Assembly: GCF_000745855.1 (NCBI RefSeq)
Contig: NZ_JQKD01000006.1
Location: 224,725-288,724 of the forward strand
From: Xenophilus azovorans DSM 13620
GTDB lineage: Bacteria > Pseudomonadota > Gammaproteobacteria > Burkholderiales > Burkholderiaceae_C
Direction: 5' to 3'
Length of the DNA stretch: 64,000 nt
The notes below the pieces were generated by a model that ran no database searches, was not told the origin of the DNA, and saw only the letters and a program-made list of their open reading frames with translations. Made by a program: the position numbers and the translations under genes. Below, piece by piece: positions 53,405 through 61,575 of this stretch. How positions within the stretch are numbered: position 1 is the stretch's first letter; every line of letters starts with the position of its first letter.

Positions 53405-54376
53405 ATGAAGTCCTCCCTGCTGTCCCGCCGCCAAGTGCTCTCCCTGCTGCCGCTGGCCGCGGCGCCCACGCTGGCTCTGGCCGACGCCAAGCCCGTCGAA
53501 TGGGTCGTCGGCTACGCGCCCGGCGGCGGCTCCGACACCGTGGCGCGCATGCTGGCCGAGGCCATGGGCAAGTCCATGGGCCAGAGCTTCATCGTCACCA
53601 ACAAGCCCGGCGCCGGCTCCAACATCGCGGCCGACTACGTGGCCAAGGCGCGCGACCCGGAGCACACCGTGTTCACCGCGGACTCCGCCGTCATCGCCGC
53701 CAACCCCTTCCTCTACAGCAAGCTGGCCTACAACGCGGAGAAGGACTTCGCGCCGGTGGGCACCATCGCGCGCTTCCCGCTGGTGCTGGTGGTGAACCCG
53801 AACGCGCAGCCGAAGAACCTCAAGGAGTTCATGGCCTGGGTGCGCAGCGACCCCAAGGGCATGGGCTACGGCAGCCCGGGCACCGGCAGCCCGCACCACC
53901 TGGCCACCGAGCTGTTCCGCCAGCAGACGGGGCTGAACCTCACCCACGTGCCCTACCGCGGCGCCGCGCCGGCCATCGCCGACGTGATCGGCGGGCAGTT
54001 GCCCTTCATGTTCGTCGACACCTCCAGCGGCGGCTCGTTCATCACCTCCGGCAAGGTGCGCGCCATCGGCGTGGCCAACGCCGGGCGCCTGGCCACGATG
54101 CCCGACATCCCGACGCTGGCCGAGCAGGGCCTGTCCGGCTTCGAGGCCTCCGCGTGGCAGGCGCTGGTCGCGCCGGCCGGCATCGGCGCCGCGACGGTGA
54201 AGACGCTGAACAAACACCTGGTGGACGCGCTGAACTCCACCGAGGTCCGCGCCCGCATGCAGGTGCTGGGCATCGAGCCGCTGCCCGGCACGCCGGACGA
54301 GCTGGCGCGCTTCGCCGCCGCGGAACGCACGCGCTGGGGCCGCGTGGTGCGCGAGGCCAACATCCGGCTCGACTGA
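53405..54376 (+). CDS. Bug-family tricarboxylate-type substrate receptor
   Basis: 323-residue periplasmic binding protein of the TctC/Bug family. The signal peptide carries SRRQVLSLLPLAAA, a twin-arginine-like motif. WVVGYAPGGGSDTVARMLAEAMGKSMGQ and VTNKPGAGSNIAADYVAKA, GYGSPGTGSPHHLATELFRQQTGLNLTHVPYRGAAPAIADVIGGQLPFMF are typical. It would capture an organic acid, likely the substrate of the catabolic operon. No TctA/TctB membrane genes lie in the window. 28-bp spacers on both sides suggest one transcript. Confidence 0.92.
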   Translation: MKSSLLSRRQVLSLLPLAAAPTLALADAKPVEWVVGYAPGGGSDTVARMLAEAMGKSMGQSFIVTNKPGAGSNIAADYVAKARDPEHTVFTADSAVIAANPFLYSKLAYNAEKDFAPVGTIARFPLVLVVNPNAQPKNLKEFMAWVRSDPKGMGYGSPGTGSPHHLATELFRQQTGLNLTHVPYRGAAPAIADVIGGQLPFMFVDTSSGGSFITSGKVRAIGVANAGRLATMPDIPTLAEQGLSGFEASAWQALVAPAGIGAATVKTLNKHLVDALNSTEVRARMQVLGIEPLPGTPDELARFAAAERTRWGRVVREANIRLD

Positions 54377-54388
54377 CCGGGGCGCGCC

Positions 54389-55720
54389 ATGGACCGCTAC
54401 CGCGACAACCCCGACGCCATCGCCGCGCTGGTGCGCGACACCGAGGTGCACAAGGACTGCTACATCGACCCGGAGGTGTTCGCGCTGGAGATGCAGCACC
54501 TGTTCGCCAACACCTGGGTCTACGTGGGCCACGGCAGCCAGGTGCCCAAGCCCGGCGACTACTTCGCGACCACGGTCGGCGACCAGCCGGTGGTGATGGT
54601 GCGCCACACCGACCAGAGCATCAAGGTGCTGTACAACCGCTGCGCCCACAAGGGCGTGAAGGTCGCGCCCGACGGTTGCGGCAGCACCGGCAAGTTCTTC
54701 CGCTGCCCCTACCACGCCTGGACCTACCGCACCGACGGCAAGCTGCTGTCCATCCCGCTGAAGAAGGGCTACGAGAACACCGGCTTCGAGGCCTGCGAGG
54801 CCAGCACCGGCCTGGCCGCCGTGGGCGCGGTGCACGCCTACCGAGACTTCGTCTTCTGCCGCCTGAACCCCGAGGGCATCGGCTTCGAGGACTTCTTCGG
54901 CCCCTCGCTCTCGACGCTGGACAACATGGTCGACCGCTCGCCCGAGGGCCGGCTGGAAGTGGCCGGCGGCGTGATGCGCTACCTGCACCGCTGCAACTGG
55001 AAGATGCTGGTCGACAACCAGACCGACACCTGCCACCCGATGGTCGCGCACGAGTCCTCGGCCGGCACCGCGGTCAAGGTCTGGGAGCGCGCGCCCGAGG
55101 GCACGCCCAAGCCGATGGCGGTGGAGCTGTTCGCGCCCTTCGTGAGCCCCTACGAGTTCTTCGAGAACATGGGCATCCGCGTCTGGCCCAACGGGCACGG
55201 CCACACCGGCGTCAGCGACTCGATCCACGCGGCGTACTCGCCCGCGCCCGGCTACTGGGAAAGCATGGTCGCCGCCTACGGCGAGGAGCGCGCCAAGGCG
55301 ATCCTCTCCGACGTGCGCCACAACACGGTGTACTTCCCCAACATCATGGTCAAGGGGCCGATCCAGACGCTGCGCATCTTCCGCCCGCTGGCGGCCGACC
55401 GCACGCTGGTCGAGAGCTGGACCTTCCGCCTGGTCGGCGCGCCGGACCTGCTGCTGGAGCGCACGCTCATGTACAACCGCCTGGTCAACGCGCCCACCTC
55501 GGTGGTCGGCCACGACGACCTGGAGATGTACGAGCGCGCGCAGCAGGGCCTGGCCTCGCGCGGCTCGCAGTGGGTGAATGTCGGCCGGCTGTTCGACTCC
55601 GCGGAGAAGAGCCAGGACGAGGCCGTCACCAACGGCACCAACGAATGGCAGATGCGCAGCCAGATGCGCGCCTGGGTGCGCTTCATGACGGCGGGCATGG
55701 CCGAAAAGGCGGCAGCATGA
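54389..55720 (+). CDS. Aromatic ring-hydroxylating dioxygenase, alpha subunit (Rieske)
   Basis: 443-residue catalytic subunit. The Rieske cluster ligands are Cys85, His87, Cys106 and His109 in NRCAHKGVKVA and FRCPYHAWTYR. The mononuclear iron site is in DNQTDTCHPMVAHESS (H-x4-H, with the bridging Asp), giving the expected NxxDxxxHxxxxH-like arrangement. The second Fe ligand Asp lies further on. It hydroxylates an aromatic carboxylic acid or its CoA ester. The beta subunit gene overlaps its stop (ATGA), and the PDR reductase is in the same operon. Confidence 0.93.
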   Translation: MDRYRDNPDAIAALVRDTEVHKDCYIDPEVFALEMQHLFANTWVYVGHGSQVPKPGDYFATTVGDQPVVMVRHTDQSIKVLYNRCAHKGVKVAPDGCGSTGKFFRCPYHAWTYRTDGKLLSIPLKKGYENTGFEACEASTGLAAVGAVHAYRDFVFCRLNPEGIGFEDFFGPSLSTLDNMVDRSPEGRLEVAGGVMRYLHRCNWKMLVDNQTDTCHPMVAHESSAGTAVKVWERAPEGTPKPMAVELFAPFVSPYEFFENMGIRVWPNGHGHTGVSDSIHAAYSPAPGYWESMVAAYGEERAKAILSDVRHNTVYFPNIMVKGPIQTLRIFRPLAADRTLVESWTFRLVGAPDLLLERTLMYNRLVNAPTSVVGHDDLEMYERAQQGLASRGSQWVNVGRLFDSAEKSQDEAVTNGTNEWQMRSQMRAWVRFMTAGMAEKAAA

Positions 55721-56202
55721 GCGCGCCCACGAACCAGGCGCTGATCGACTTCGTCCTTGACGAAGCCGCCCTGCTCGACGAACTGCGCTTCGACGACTGG
55801 CTGGCCCTCTTCACCGAGGACGGCCACTACTGGATGCCGCTGGCCCACGGCCAGACCGACCCGCGCCTGCACGCCTCGCTGCTGTACGAGGACCGGCTGC
55901 TGCTGGAAGTGCGCATCGAGCGACTGCGCGGCGCACGCACCTTCTCGCAGCAGCCCGTGAGCCGCTGCCACCACCTGCTGCAGGTGCCGCGCGTCACGGC
56001 GCGCGACGACGCGGCCGGCCTCTACACCTGCCGCACCGCCTTCCACTACACCGAGACGCGGCAGGACGAACAGGCGCTCTACGCCGGCTGGGCCACGCAC
56101 GAGCTGGTGCGGCAGGCGGACGGCGCGCTGCGCATCCGCCTCAAGCGCGTGGACCTCGTGAACTGCGACGCGGCCTTCGGAAACATGCAGCTCTTCATGT
56201 GA
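55717..56202 (+). CDS. Aromatic ring-hydroxylating dioxygenase, beta subunit
   Basis: 161-residue small subunit of the NTF2-like fold (LIDFVLDEAALLDELRFDDWLALFTEDGHYWMPLAHGQ, SLLYEDRLLLEVRIERLRG, FSQQPVSRCHHLLQVP). DDWLALFTEDGHYWMP and DRLLLEVRIERL are the signature segments; each is short in beta subunits of the benzoate/3-phenylpropionate type. It has a structural role in the hexamer. Start and stop overlap both neighbours (ATGA), so the whole block is translationally coupled. Confidence 0.92.
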   Translation: MSAPTNQALIDFVLDEAALLDELRFDDWLALFTEDGHYWMPLAHGQTDPRLHASLLYEDRLLLEVRIERLRGARTFSQQPVSRCHHLLQVPRVTARDDAAGLYTCRTAFHYTETRQDEQALYAGWATHELVRQADGALRIRLKRVDLVNCDAAFGNMQLFM

Positions 56203-57791
56203 GGCCCGCCGTGACCGATGCCATCGAGACCTTCGCGCCCGCCGGGCGCACGCTGCCGGCGATGCTGGAGCGCCAGTGCGGCCGCTTCGCCGAACGCACG
56301 CTGCTGGTCGCCGGCGACACCCGCTGGCGCTACGCCGACGCGCTGCGCACGGCCCGGGTCATGGGCGCGGTGCTGCAGGCCGCCGGCATCCGCGCCGGCG
56401 ACCGCGTGGCGCTGATGTGCGGCAACCGCGCCGAGTTCCTGCAGACCTTCCTGGGCTGCGCCTGGATCGGTGCCGTGACGGTGCCCATCAACACCGCCGC
56501 GCGCGGCGCCGCGCTGCGGCACATCCTCGCCAATTCCGGCGCGCGGCTGTTCGTCGCCGAGGCCGAGGGCCTGGCCGCGCTGCGCGGGCTCGAGGACCGG
56601 GCCGGCCTGCCGCTGGAGCGCGTGTGGCGCGTCGATGCGCCACAGGAGTCCGGCACCGAACCTTTCCCCGCACCCGGCGATGCGTTCGCCGAGGCGGCGC
56701 CGGTGCAGCCCGGCGACACGCTGGCCATCCTCTACACCTCGGGCACGACGGGCCTCTCCAAGGGCGTGTGCTGCCCGCACGCGCAGTTCTACTGGTGGGG
56801 CCGCCACACCGCCGCGCTGCTGGAACTGGGCGACGGCGAGGTGTTGCTGACCACGCTGCCGCTGTTCCACACCAACGCGATGAACGCCTTCTTCCAGGCG
56901 CTGCTGACCGGCTCCACGCTGGTGGTGGAAAAGCGCTTCTCGGCCTCGGGCTTCTGGTCCGCGCTGGTGCGCCACCAGGCCACGGCCACCTACGTGCTGG
57001 GCGCGATGGTGCCGATCCTGCTCTCGAAGGACGCGACGCCCGACGACCGCGCGCACCGCGTGCGCATCGCGCTGGCGCCCGGCGTGCCGCCGCGCTTCCA
57101 TGCGCAGTTCAGCGAGCGCTTCGGCATGCGCCTCCTGGACGGCTACGGCTCCACCGAGAGCAACTTCGTGATCGGCCTCGACGCCGAGCAGCGCCCCGGC
57201 AGCATGGGCCGCATCGTGCCGGGCTTCACCGCCCGCGTGGCCGACGAGCACGACGAGGAGGTGCCGCCCGGCACCCCCGGCGAGCTGCTGCTGCGCGCCG
57301 ACGAGCCCTTCGCCTTCGCCACCGGCTACTTCGGCATGCCCGACAAGACGGTGGAGGCCTGGCGCAACCTGTGGTTCCACACCGGCGACCGCGTGACGCG
57401 CGATGCCGACGGCTTCTTCACCTTCCTCGACCGGCTCAAGGACGCGATCCGCCGCCGCGGCGAGAACATCTCCTCCTACGAGGTCGAGCAGGTGCTGCTG
57501 AGTCACCCGGCCGTGGCCGTGGCGGCGGTGTTCCCGGTGAAGAGCGAGCTGGCCGAGGACGAGGTCATGGCCGCCGTCGTGCCACGCGAGGGCGCCGCGC
57601 TCGACCCGGTGGAGTTGGTGCGCTTCTGCGAGCCGCGCATGGCGTATTTCGCCGTGCCGCGGTATCTCGAATTCATGACCGCGCTGCCCTCGACCGAGAA
57701 CGGCAAGGTGCAGAAGTTCAAGCTGCGCGAGCGCGGCATCACGCCGCAGACCTGGGACCGCGAGGCGGCCGGCATCCAGCTCAAGCGATGA
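56199..57791 (+). CDS. AMP-dependent synthetase/ligase (acyl- or aryl-CoA synthetase)
   Basis: 530-residue adenylate-forming enzyme, class I. P-loop LAILYTSGTTGLSKGVCCPH, then TTLPLFHTNAMNAFFQALLTGSTLVVEKRFSASGFW, motif LLDGYGSTESNFVIG, WFHTGDRVTRDADGFFTFLDRLKDAIRRRGENISSYEVE and the catalytic Lys in ENGKVQKFKLRE are complete. It is of the crotonobetaine/carnitine-CoA ligase (CaiC)-like type. It would activate the operon's substrate to a CoA ester. The ATG at 56199 overlaps the beta-subunit stop; a GTG at 56211 is an alternative start. Confidence 0.88.
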   Translation: MRPAVTDAIETFAPAGRTLPAMLERQCGRFAERTLLVAGDTRWRYADALRTARVMGAVLQAAGIRAGDRVALMCGNRAEFLQTFLGCAWIGAVTVPINTAARGAALRHILANSGARLFVAEAEGLAALRGLEDRAGLPLERVWRVDAPQESGTEPFPAPGDAFAEAAPVQPGDTLAILYTSGTTGLSKGVCCPHAQFYWWGRHTAALLELGDGEVLLTTLPLFHTNAMNAFFQALLTGSTLVVEKRFSASGFWSALVRHQATATYVLGAMVPILLSKDATPDDRAHRVRIALAPGVPPRFHAQFSERFGMRLLDGYGSTESNFVIGLDAEQRPGSMGRIVPGFTARVADEHDEEVPPGTPGELLLRADEPFAFATGYFGMPDKTVEAWRNLWFHTGDRVTRDADGFFTFLDRLKDAIRRRGENISSYEVEQVLLSHPAVAVAAVFPVKSELAEDEVMAAVVPREGAALDPVELVRFCEPRMAYFAVPRYLEFMTALPSTENGKVQKFKLRERGITPQTWDREAAGIQLKR

Positions 57792-57835
57792 ATGAAACCA
57801 CCCCGTTTGAATGTCTCACTGCGTGTAGACATTCC

Positions 57836-57868
57836 ATCCCCCTCAAGGGGCGCACTCAGCGGCCTGGC
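57836..57868. repeat. Degenerate fragment of the dispersed repeat
   Basis: TCCCCCTCAAGGGGCGCACTC resembles the CCCCCTCGGGGGGC core of the repeats at 44369, 58976 and 60238 but lacks the CGCCCCAAG block. It lies in the 0.2-kb spacer between the ligase and Bug genes. Confidence 0.35.
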
Positions 57869-57992
57869 AGAGCCAGTTCCGCGAGTGCCCTGGCATGGCC
57901 TGCTCCGCGGCCATTCGAATCGCTGCTGGCGACCCGGTTTTGTGCCCTGCGGGCGGCGCGCAACGCCATGGACCACTGAGAAGGAGAAACCC

Positions 57993-58970
57993 ATGCGAAC
58001 CCTGCAAGTCCTCACGCGGTCGCTCGGTGCGCTGCTGTGCACCGCCTGCCTGGCCTTCGGCGCCGCTGCACAGGACGCCTACCCCAGCAAGCCCATCCGC
58101 ATCATCGTGCCCTTCCCGCCCGGCGGCGGCAGCGACCTGGTGGCCCGCACCGTGGCGGCGCGCCTGGGCGAGCGCTGGAAGGTGCCCGTCACCGTCGACA
58201 ACAAGCCGGGCGGCAACACCATCATCGCGGCCGAGGCGGCGGCCAAGGCCGCGCCGGACGGCTACACGCTGTTCGTGGCCATCGACTCCACGCTGGCCAT
58301 GAACCAGAGCCTCTACACCAAGCTGCCCTACGACCCGGTGAAGAGCTTCACGCCGGTGACGCTGGCGATCACCATGCCGATGGTGCTGGCGGTGCATCCC
58401 TCGGTGAGCGCGCGCACGGTGCCCGAGCTGCTGGCGATGGCGCGCGCCCAGCCCGGCAAGCTGGCCTACGCCCACGGCGCCATGCCGGCGCAGGTGGCGG
58501 GCGAGGTGTTCAAGAGCGCCACCGGCGCCGACCTGCTGGCAGTGCCCTACAAGGGCGGCGCGCCGGCCATGACGGACACGGTGGGCGGCCAGGTGCCGAT
58601 CATCTTCGACGCGCTGGGCCCGGCCATGCCCTACATCAAGGGCGGCAAGGTGCGCGCGCTGGCCGTGACCAGCGCGCAGCGCAACCCGCTGCTGCCGGAG
58701 GTGCCCGCGCTGGCCGAATCCGGCGCGCCGGGCGTGGACCTGCTGACCTGGATCGGCTTCGTGCTGCCGGCCGGCACCGACAAGGCCGTCGTCGACAAGC
58801 TGCACCGCGAGCTGGCGGCCATCCTGCAGATGCCGCAGACGCGCGAGCTGCTGTCGGGCGTCGGCATGACGGTGGTGGCCGGCACGCCCGAGCAGTTCGC
58901 GCAGACGATCCAGGGCGACACGCAGAAGTTCGGCCGCATCATCAAGGCGGCCGGCATCAAGCTGGATTGA
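57993..58970 (+). CDS. Bug-family tricarboxylate-type substrate receptor
   Basis: 325-residue periplasmic receptor with a Sec signal peptide ending FGAAAQ-DAYPSKPIR. The mature protein has IRIIVPFPPGGGSDLVARTVAARLGERW, VDNKPGGNTIIAAEAAAKAAPDGYTLF and VPYKGGAPAMTDTVGGQVPIIFDALGPAMPYIKGG, all typical of Bug proteins. Probably a second capture protein for acids used by this operon. A GAAGGAGAAA Shine-Dalgarno precedes the ATG. The gap to the ligase gene is 200 bp and to the thiolase gene 86 bp, the latter filled by a dispersed repeat. Confidence 0.92.
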   Translation: MRTLQVLTRSLGALLCTACLAFGAAAQDAYPSKPIRIIVPFPPGGGSDLVARTVAARLGERWKVPVTVDNKPGGNTIIAAEAAAKAAPDGYTLFVAIDSTLAMNQSLYTKLPYDPVKSFTPVTLAITMPMVLAVHPSVSARTVPELLAMARAQPGKLAYAHGAMPAQVAGEVFKSATGADLLAVPYKGGAPAMTDTVGGQVPIIFDALGPAMPYIKGGKVRALAVTSAQRNPLLPEVPALAESGAPGVDLLTWIGFVLPAGTDKAVVDKLHRELAAILQMPQTRELLSGVGMTVVAGTPEQFAQTIQGDTQKFGRIIKAAGIKLD

Positions 58971-58975
58971 TATGA

Positions 58976-59046
58976 AGCCCCCACGCTCATCGCTTCGCGT
59001 ATCGCTGCCCCCCGAGGGGGCGCGTCAATGCCTTCGGGCGGCCGGA
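58976..59046. repeat. Dispersed repeat, copy 3 (inverted)
   Basis: Plus-strand text runs AGCCCCCACG ... TCGC-TTCGCG ... GCCCCCCGAGGGGGCGCG ... CCTTCGGGCGGCCGGAC. Reverse-complemented it lines up with copy 2 and copy 4 from the CGGGC/CGCC end to GTGGGGGCT. It fills the gap between the Bug and thiolase genes. Confidence 0.75.
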
Positions 59047-59056
59047 CGGCATTGAC

Positions 59057-60235
59057 ATGGCGCACGTCCTCAAGCGCAAGGGCTACGAAGGCGTGGCGCT
59101 GGCCGTGCCGGTGACGGTGCCCTACGAGCGCTACTCCATCCGCGGCGCGCACTGGTTCCTGGGCCAGGCGGTGCGCGCGCTGGTCCAGGCCTCCGGGCTG
59201 GCCAAAGAACAGATCGACGGCCTCACCGTCAGCAGCTTCTCGCTGGCGCCCGACACGGCGGTGGGCGTGACGCAGCACCTGGGCCTGTCACCGCGCTGGC
59301 TCGACCACATCCCCACCGGCGGCGCCTCGGGCGTGATGGCGCTGCGCCGCGCGGCGCGCGCCGTGCAGTGCGGCGATGCGGAGGTGGTGGCCTGCGTGGC
59401 GGCCGACACCAACCACGTCGACTCGTTCCGCCAGACGCTGGGCGCGTTCAGCGACTTCGCCCGCGACGCCAGCTACCCCTACGGCTCGGGCGGCCCGAAC
59501 TCGATGTTCGCCTTCATCACCGCGAACTACATGCGCACCTACGGCGCCCGCCGCGAGGACTTCGGCCGCATCGCGGTGGCCCAGCGCAGCAACGCGCTGA
59601 AGAACCCGAACGCCCTCTTCAAGAAGCCGCTGACGCTGGACGAGTACATGGCCGCGCGGCCGATCTCCGAGCCCATCCACCTCTTCGACTGCGTGATGCC
59701 CTGCGCCGGCGCCGAGGCCTTCCTCGTGATGTCGCCCGAGCGCGCGCGCGACCTGGGCCTGCCGCACGTGCTGCTGCGCGGCGCCATCGAGCGGCACAAC
59801 GCCTTCGCCGACGACCCGGTGATGGTGCGCGGCGGCTGGGCGATGGACCGGGGCGACCTCTACGCCCAGGCCGGTCTGCAGCCGCAGGACATCGACCTGC
59901 TGCAGACCTACGACGACTACCCGGTGATCGCCATGATGCAGTTCGAGGACCTGGGCTTCTGCGCCAAAGGCGAGGGCCCGGACTTCGTGCGCGCGCATGA
60001 CCTGACGGTGGGCGGCGACTTCCCGCAGAACACCAGCGGCGGCCAGCTCTCCTGCGGCCAGGCCGGCGCGGCCGGCGGCTTCATCGGCATGACGGAGACG
60101 ATCCGCCAGCTCACCGGCCTGGCCGGCGAGCGCAGCGTGGCCGGTGCGCGCCACGGCCTGGTGGGCGGCTTCGGCATGGTCACCTACGACCGCTGCCTGT
60201 GCACCGGCGCCGTGATCCTGGGGAAAAACGAATGA
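59057..60235 (+). CDS. Thiolase-fold protein lacking catalytic Cys and His (SCP2-thiolase/aldolase-like)
   Basis: 392-residue protein of the thiolase superfamily. The usual nucleophile motif N-x-x-C-x-S-G appears as TGGASG (residues 87-92) with Gly in place of Cys, and the usual C-terminal GHPxG is GQAGA (334-338), with Gln335 for His. EPIHLFDCVMPCAGAEAFLV and NTSGGQLSCGQAGAAGGF are the SCP2-thiolase-like blocks. Such thiolase-fold proteins with DUF35 partners act as retro-aldolases in steroid side-chain breakdown (Ltp2-ChsH2). A DUF35 domain is encoded by the next gene, so the same partnership is likely. GGGAAAAACG then a repeat separate it from that gene. Confidence 0.82.
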   Translation: MAHVLKRKGYEGVALAVPVTVPYERYSIRGAHWFLGQAVRALVQASGLAKEQIDGLTVSSFSLAPDTAVGVTQHLGLSPRWLDHIPTGGASGVMALRRAARAVQCGDAEVVACVAADTNHVDSFRQTLGAFSDFARDASYPYGSGGPNSMFAFITANYMRTYGARREDFGRIAVAQRSNALKNPNALFKKPLTLDEYMAARPISEPIHLFDCVMPCAGAEAFLVMSPERARDLGLPHVLLRGAIERHNAFADDPVMVRGGWAMDRGDLYAQAGLQPQDIDLLQTYDDYPVIAMMQFEDLGFCAKGEGPDFVRAHDLTVGGDFPQNTSGGQLSCGQAGAAGGFIGMTETIRQLTGLAGERSVAGARHGLVGGFGMVTYDRCLCTGAVILGKNE

Positions 60236-60237
60236 AC

Positions 60238-60311
60238 AGCCCCCACGTTCGGCACTTCGTGTCCTCACTGCCCCCCGAGGGGGCGCGGCGCCTGCCTTGG
60301 GGCGGCCCGGC
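60238..60311. repeat. Dispersed repeat, copy 4 (inverted)
   Basis: AGCCCCCACG ... CACTTCGTG ... CTGCCCCCCGAGGGGGCGCG ... CCTTGGGGCGGCCCGGC. The reverse complement begins GCCGGGCCGCCCCAAGG, matching copies 1 and 2. It fills the gap between the thiolase gene and the DUF35-SDR gene. Confidence 0.8.
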
Positions 60312-60320
60312 GGAGGCGCC

Positions 60321-61574
60321 ATGACCGCGCCTTTCATGAAACCCCCGCGCAAGAACCCCGTCCTGCGCACGCGGCAGATGAACCTGCCGCCCGGCGCGCG
60401 CGGCCGCGTGGCGCTGGGCCTGACGGCCGCGGCGGCCGAAGGCCGCTTCGCGCTGCAGGTGTGCGCCGACTGCGGCGCGCTGCAGTACCCGCCGCGCGAG
60501 GCCTGCCACCGCTGCCTGTCGCCTCGCCTGCCCTGGCAGGCGCAGACCGGCGAGGGCGAGCTGCTCGCCGCGACCACGCTCGCCCACAGCAACGACCTGT
60601 TCTTCCGCGAACGCCTGCCGTGGCGGCTGGGCATGGTGCGGCTGGACGCCGGCGCGAGCGTGATGGTGCACCTGCATGGTGAGGTGGGCGAGGCCCCTTG
60701 CCGCGTGCGCGTCGGCGCGCGGCTGGACCGCGCCGGCCAGGCGGTGCTGATCGGATACCCGGAGAAAGGAACGGCCCACATGGCGGACGACACGATGCTG
60801 CGCGAGATGACGAGCGACCCGAAGCACCGCAAGGTGCTGGTGACCGACGGCAAGTCGCCGGTGGGCCAGGCCGTGGCGCGGGCGATGGCGCAGGCCGGCG
60901 CCGACATCGTCTGGGTCGGCCACGCCGAGCCCTGGAAGCAGCTGCCCGGCCTGGCCGAGCTGGCGGCGCTGCCGCAGGTCACGCTGGTGCCGCTGGACGT
61001 GACCGACGAGCGATCGGTCAACGAACGGGCCGGCGAGATCGGCGGCAAGGTCGACATCGTGGTCAACACCGCCGAGCTGCACCGCGGGTTCGGCATCGCC
61101 GCGCGGCGCGGCACCGACGTGGCCAAGTCGGAGATGGAAGTCAACTACTTCGGCCTGCTGCGGCTGGCGCAGGCCTTCGGCCCGGCGCTCAAGGGCCGCG
61201 CGGCCGACGGCGCGACGCACGCCACCGCGTGGGTCAACCTGCTGTCGGTCTACGCGCTGGCCAACTTCCCGTCGCACGGCACCTTCTCGGCCTCCAAGGC
61301 CGCGGCGCTGTCGCTGGCGCAGTGCCTGCGCGCCGAGCTGCGCGGCGCCGGCATCTGCGTGGTCAACGTGTTCCCCGGGCCGATCGACGACGAATGGAAC
61401 CAGAACCTGCCGCCGCCGAAGCTCGCGCCGGCCGCCCTGGCCTCGGCCATCGTGAAGGCGCTGCGCGATGGCGTGGAAGACGTCTACCCCGGCGACGTGG
61501 CGCAGGAGTGGCTGGCCCGCTGGCGCGACAACCCGAAGGTCCTCGAACGCGAACTCGCCGCAGGAGGCATGTGA
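60321..61574 (+). CDS. DUF35 (Zn-ribbon/OB-fold) domain fused to a degenerate SDR
   Basis: 417-residue two-domain protein. Residues about 15-150 form a DUF35-type Zn-ribbon/OB-fold, with Cys48, Cys51, Cys62 and Cys65 in CADCGALQYPPREACHRC. Residues about 168-410 follow the SDR fold (KVLVTDGKSPVGQAVARAMAQAGADIVWV, FNVFPGPIDD-like end). The SDR hallmarks are all altered: TGxxxGxG is TDGKSPVG, NNAG is NTAE, and catalytic Tyr is Phe322 in FSASK, although Ser309 and Lys326 remain. It is likely a structural or regulatory partner of the thiolase-like protein encoded upstream. A CGGAGG Shine-Dalgarno lies before the ATG at 60321. Confidence 0.82.
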   Translation: MTAPFMKPPRKNPVLRTRQMNLPPGARGRVALGLTAAAAEGRFALQVCADCGALQYPPREACHRCLSPRLPWQAQTGEGELLAATTLAHSNDLFFRERLPWRLGMVRLDAGASVMVHLHGEVGEAPCRVRVGARLDRAGQAVLIGYPEKGTAHMADDTMLREMTSDPKHRKVLVTDGKSPVGQAVARAMAQAGADIVWVGHAEPWKQLPGLAELAALPQVTLVPLDVTDERSVNERAGEIGGKVDIVVNTAELHRGFGIAARRGTDVAKSEMEVNYFGLLRLAQAFGPALKGRAADGATHATAWVNLLSVYALANFPSHGTFSASKAAALSLAQCLRAELRGAGICVVNVFPGPIDDEWNQNLPPPKLAPAALASAIVKALRDGVEDVYPGDVAQEWLARWRDNPKVLERELAAGGM

Positions 61575-61575
61575 G

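Noticed and set aside
53405..58970. A complete TctCBA transporter
   Set aside because: Only TctC/Bug-type receptors are present; no TctA or TctB membrane genes lie in the window.
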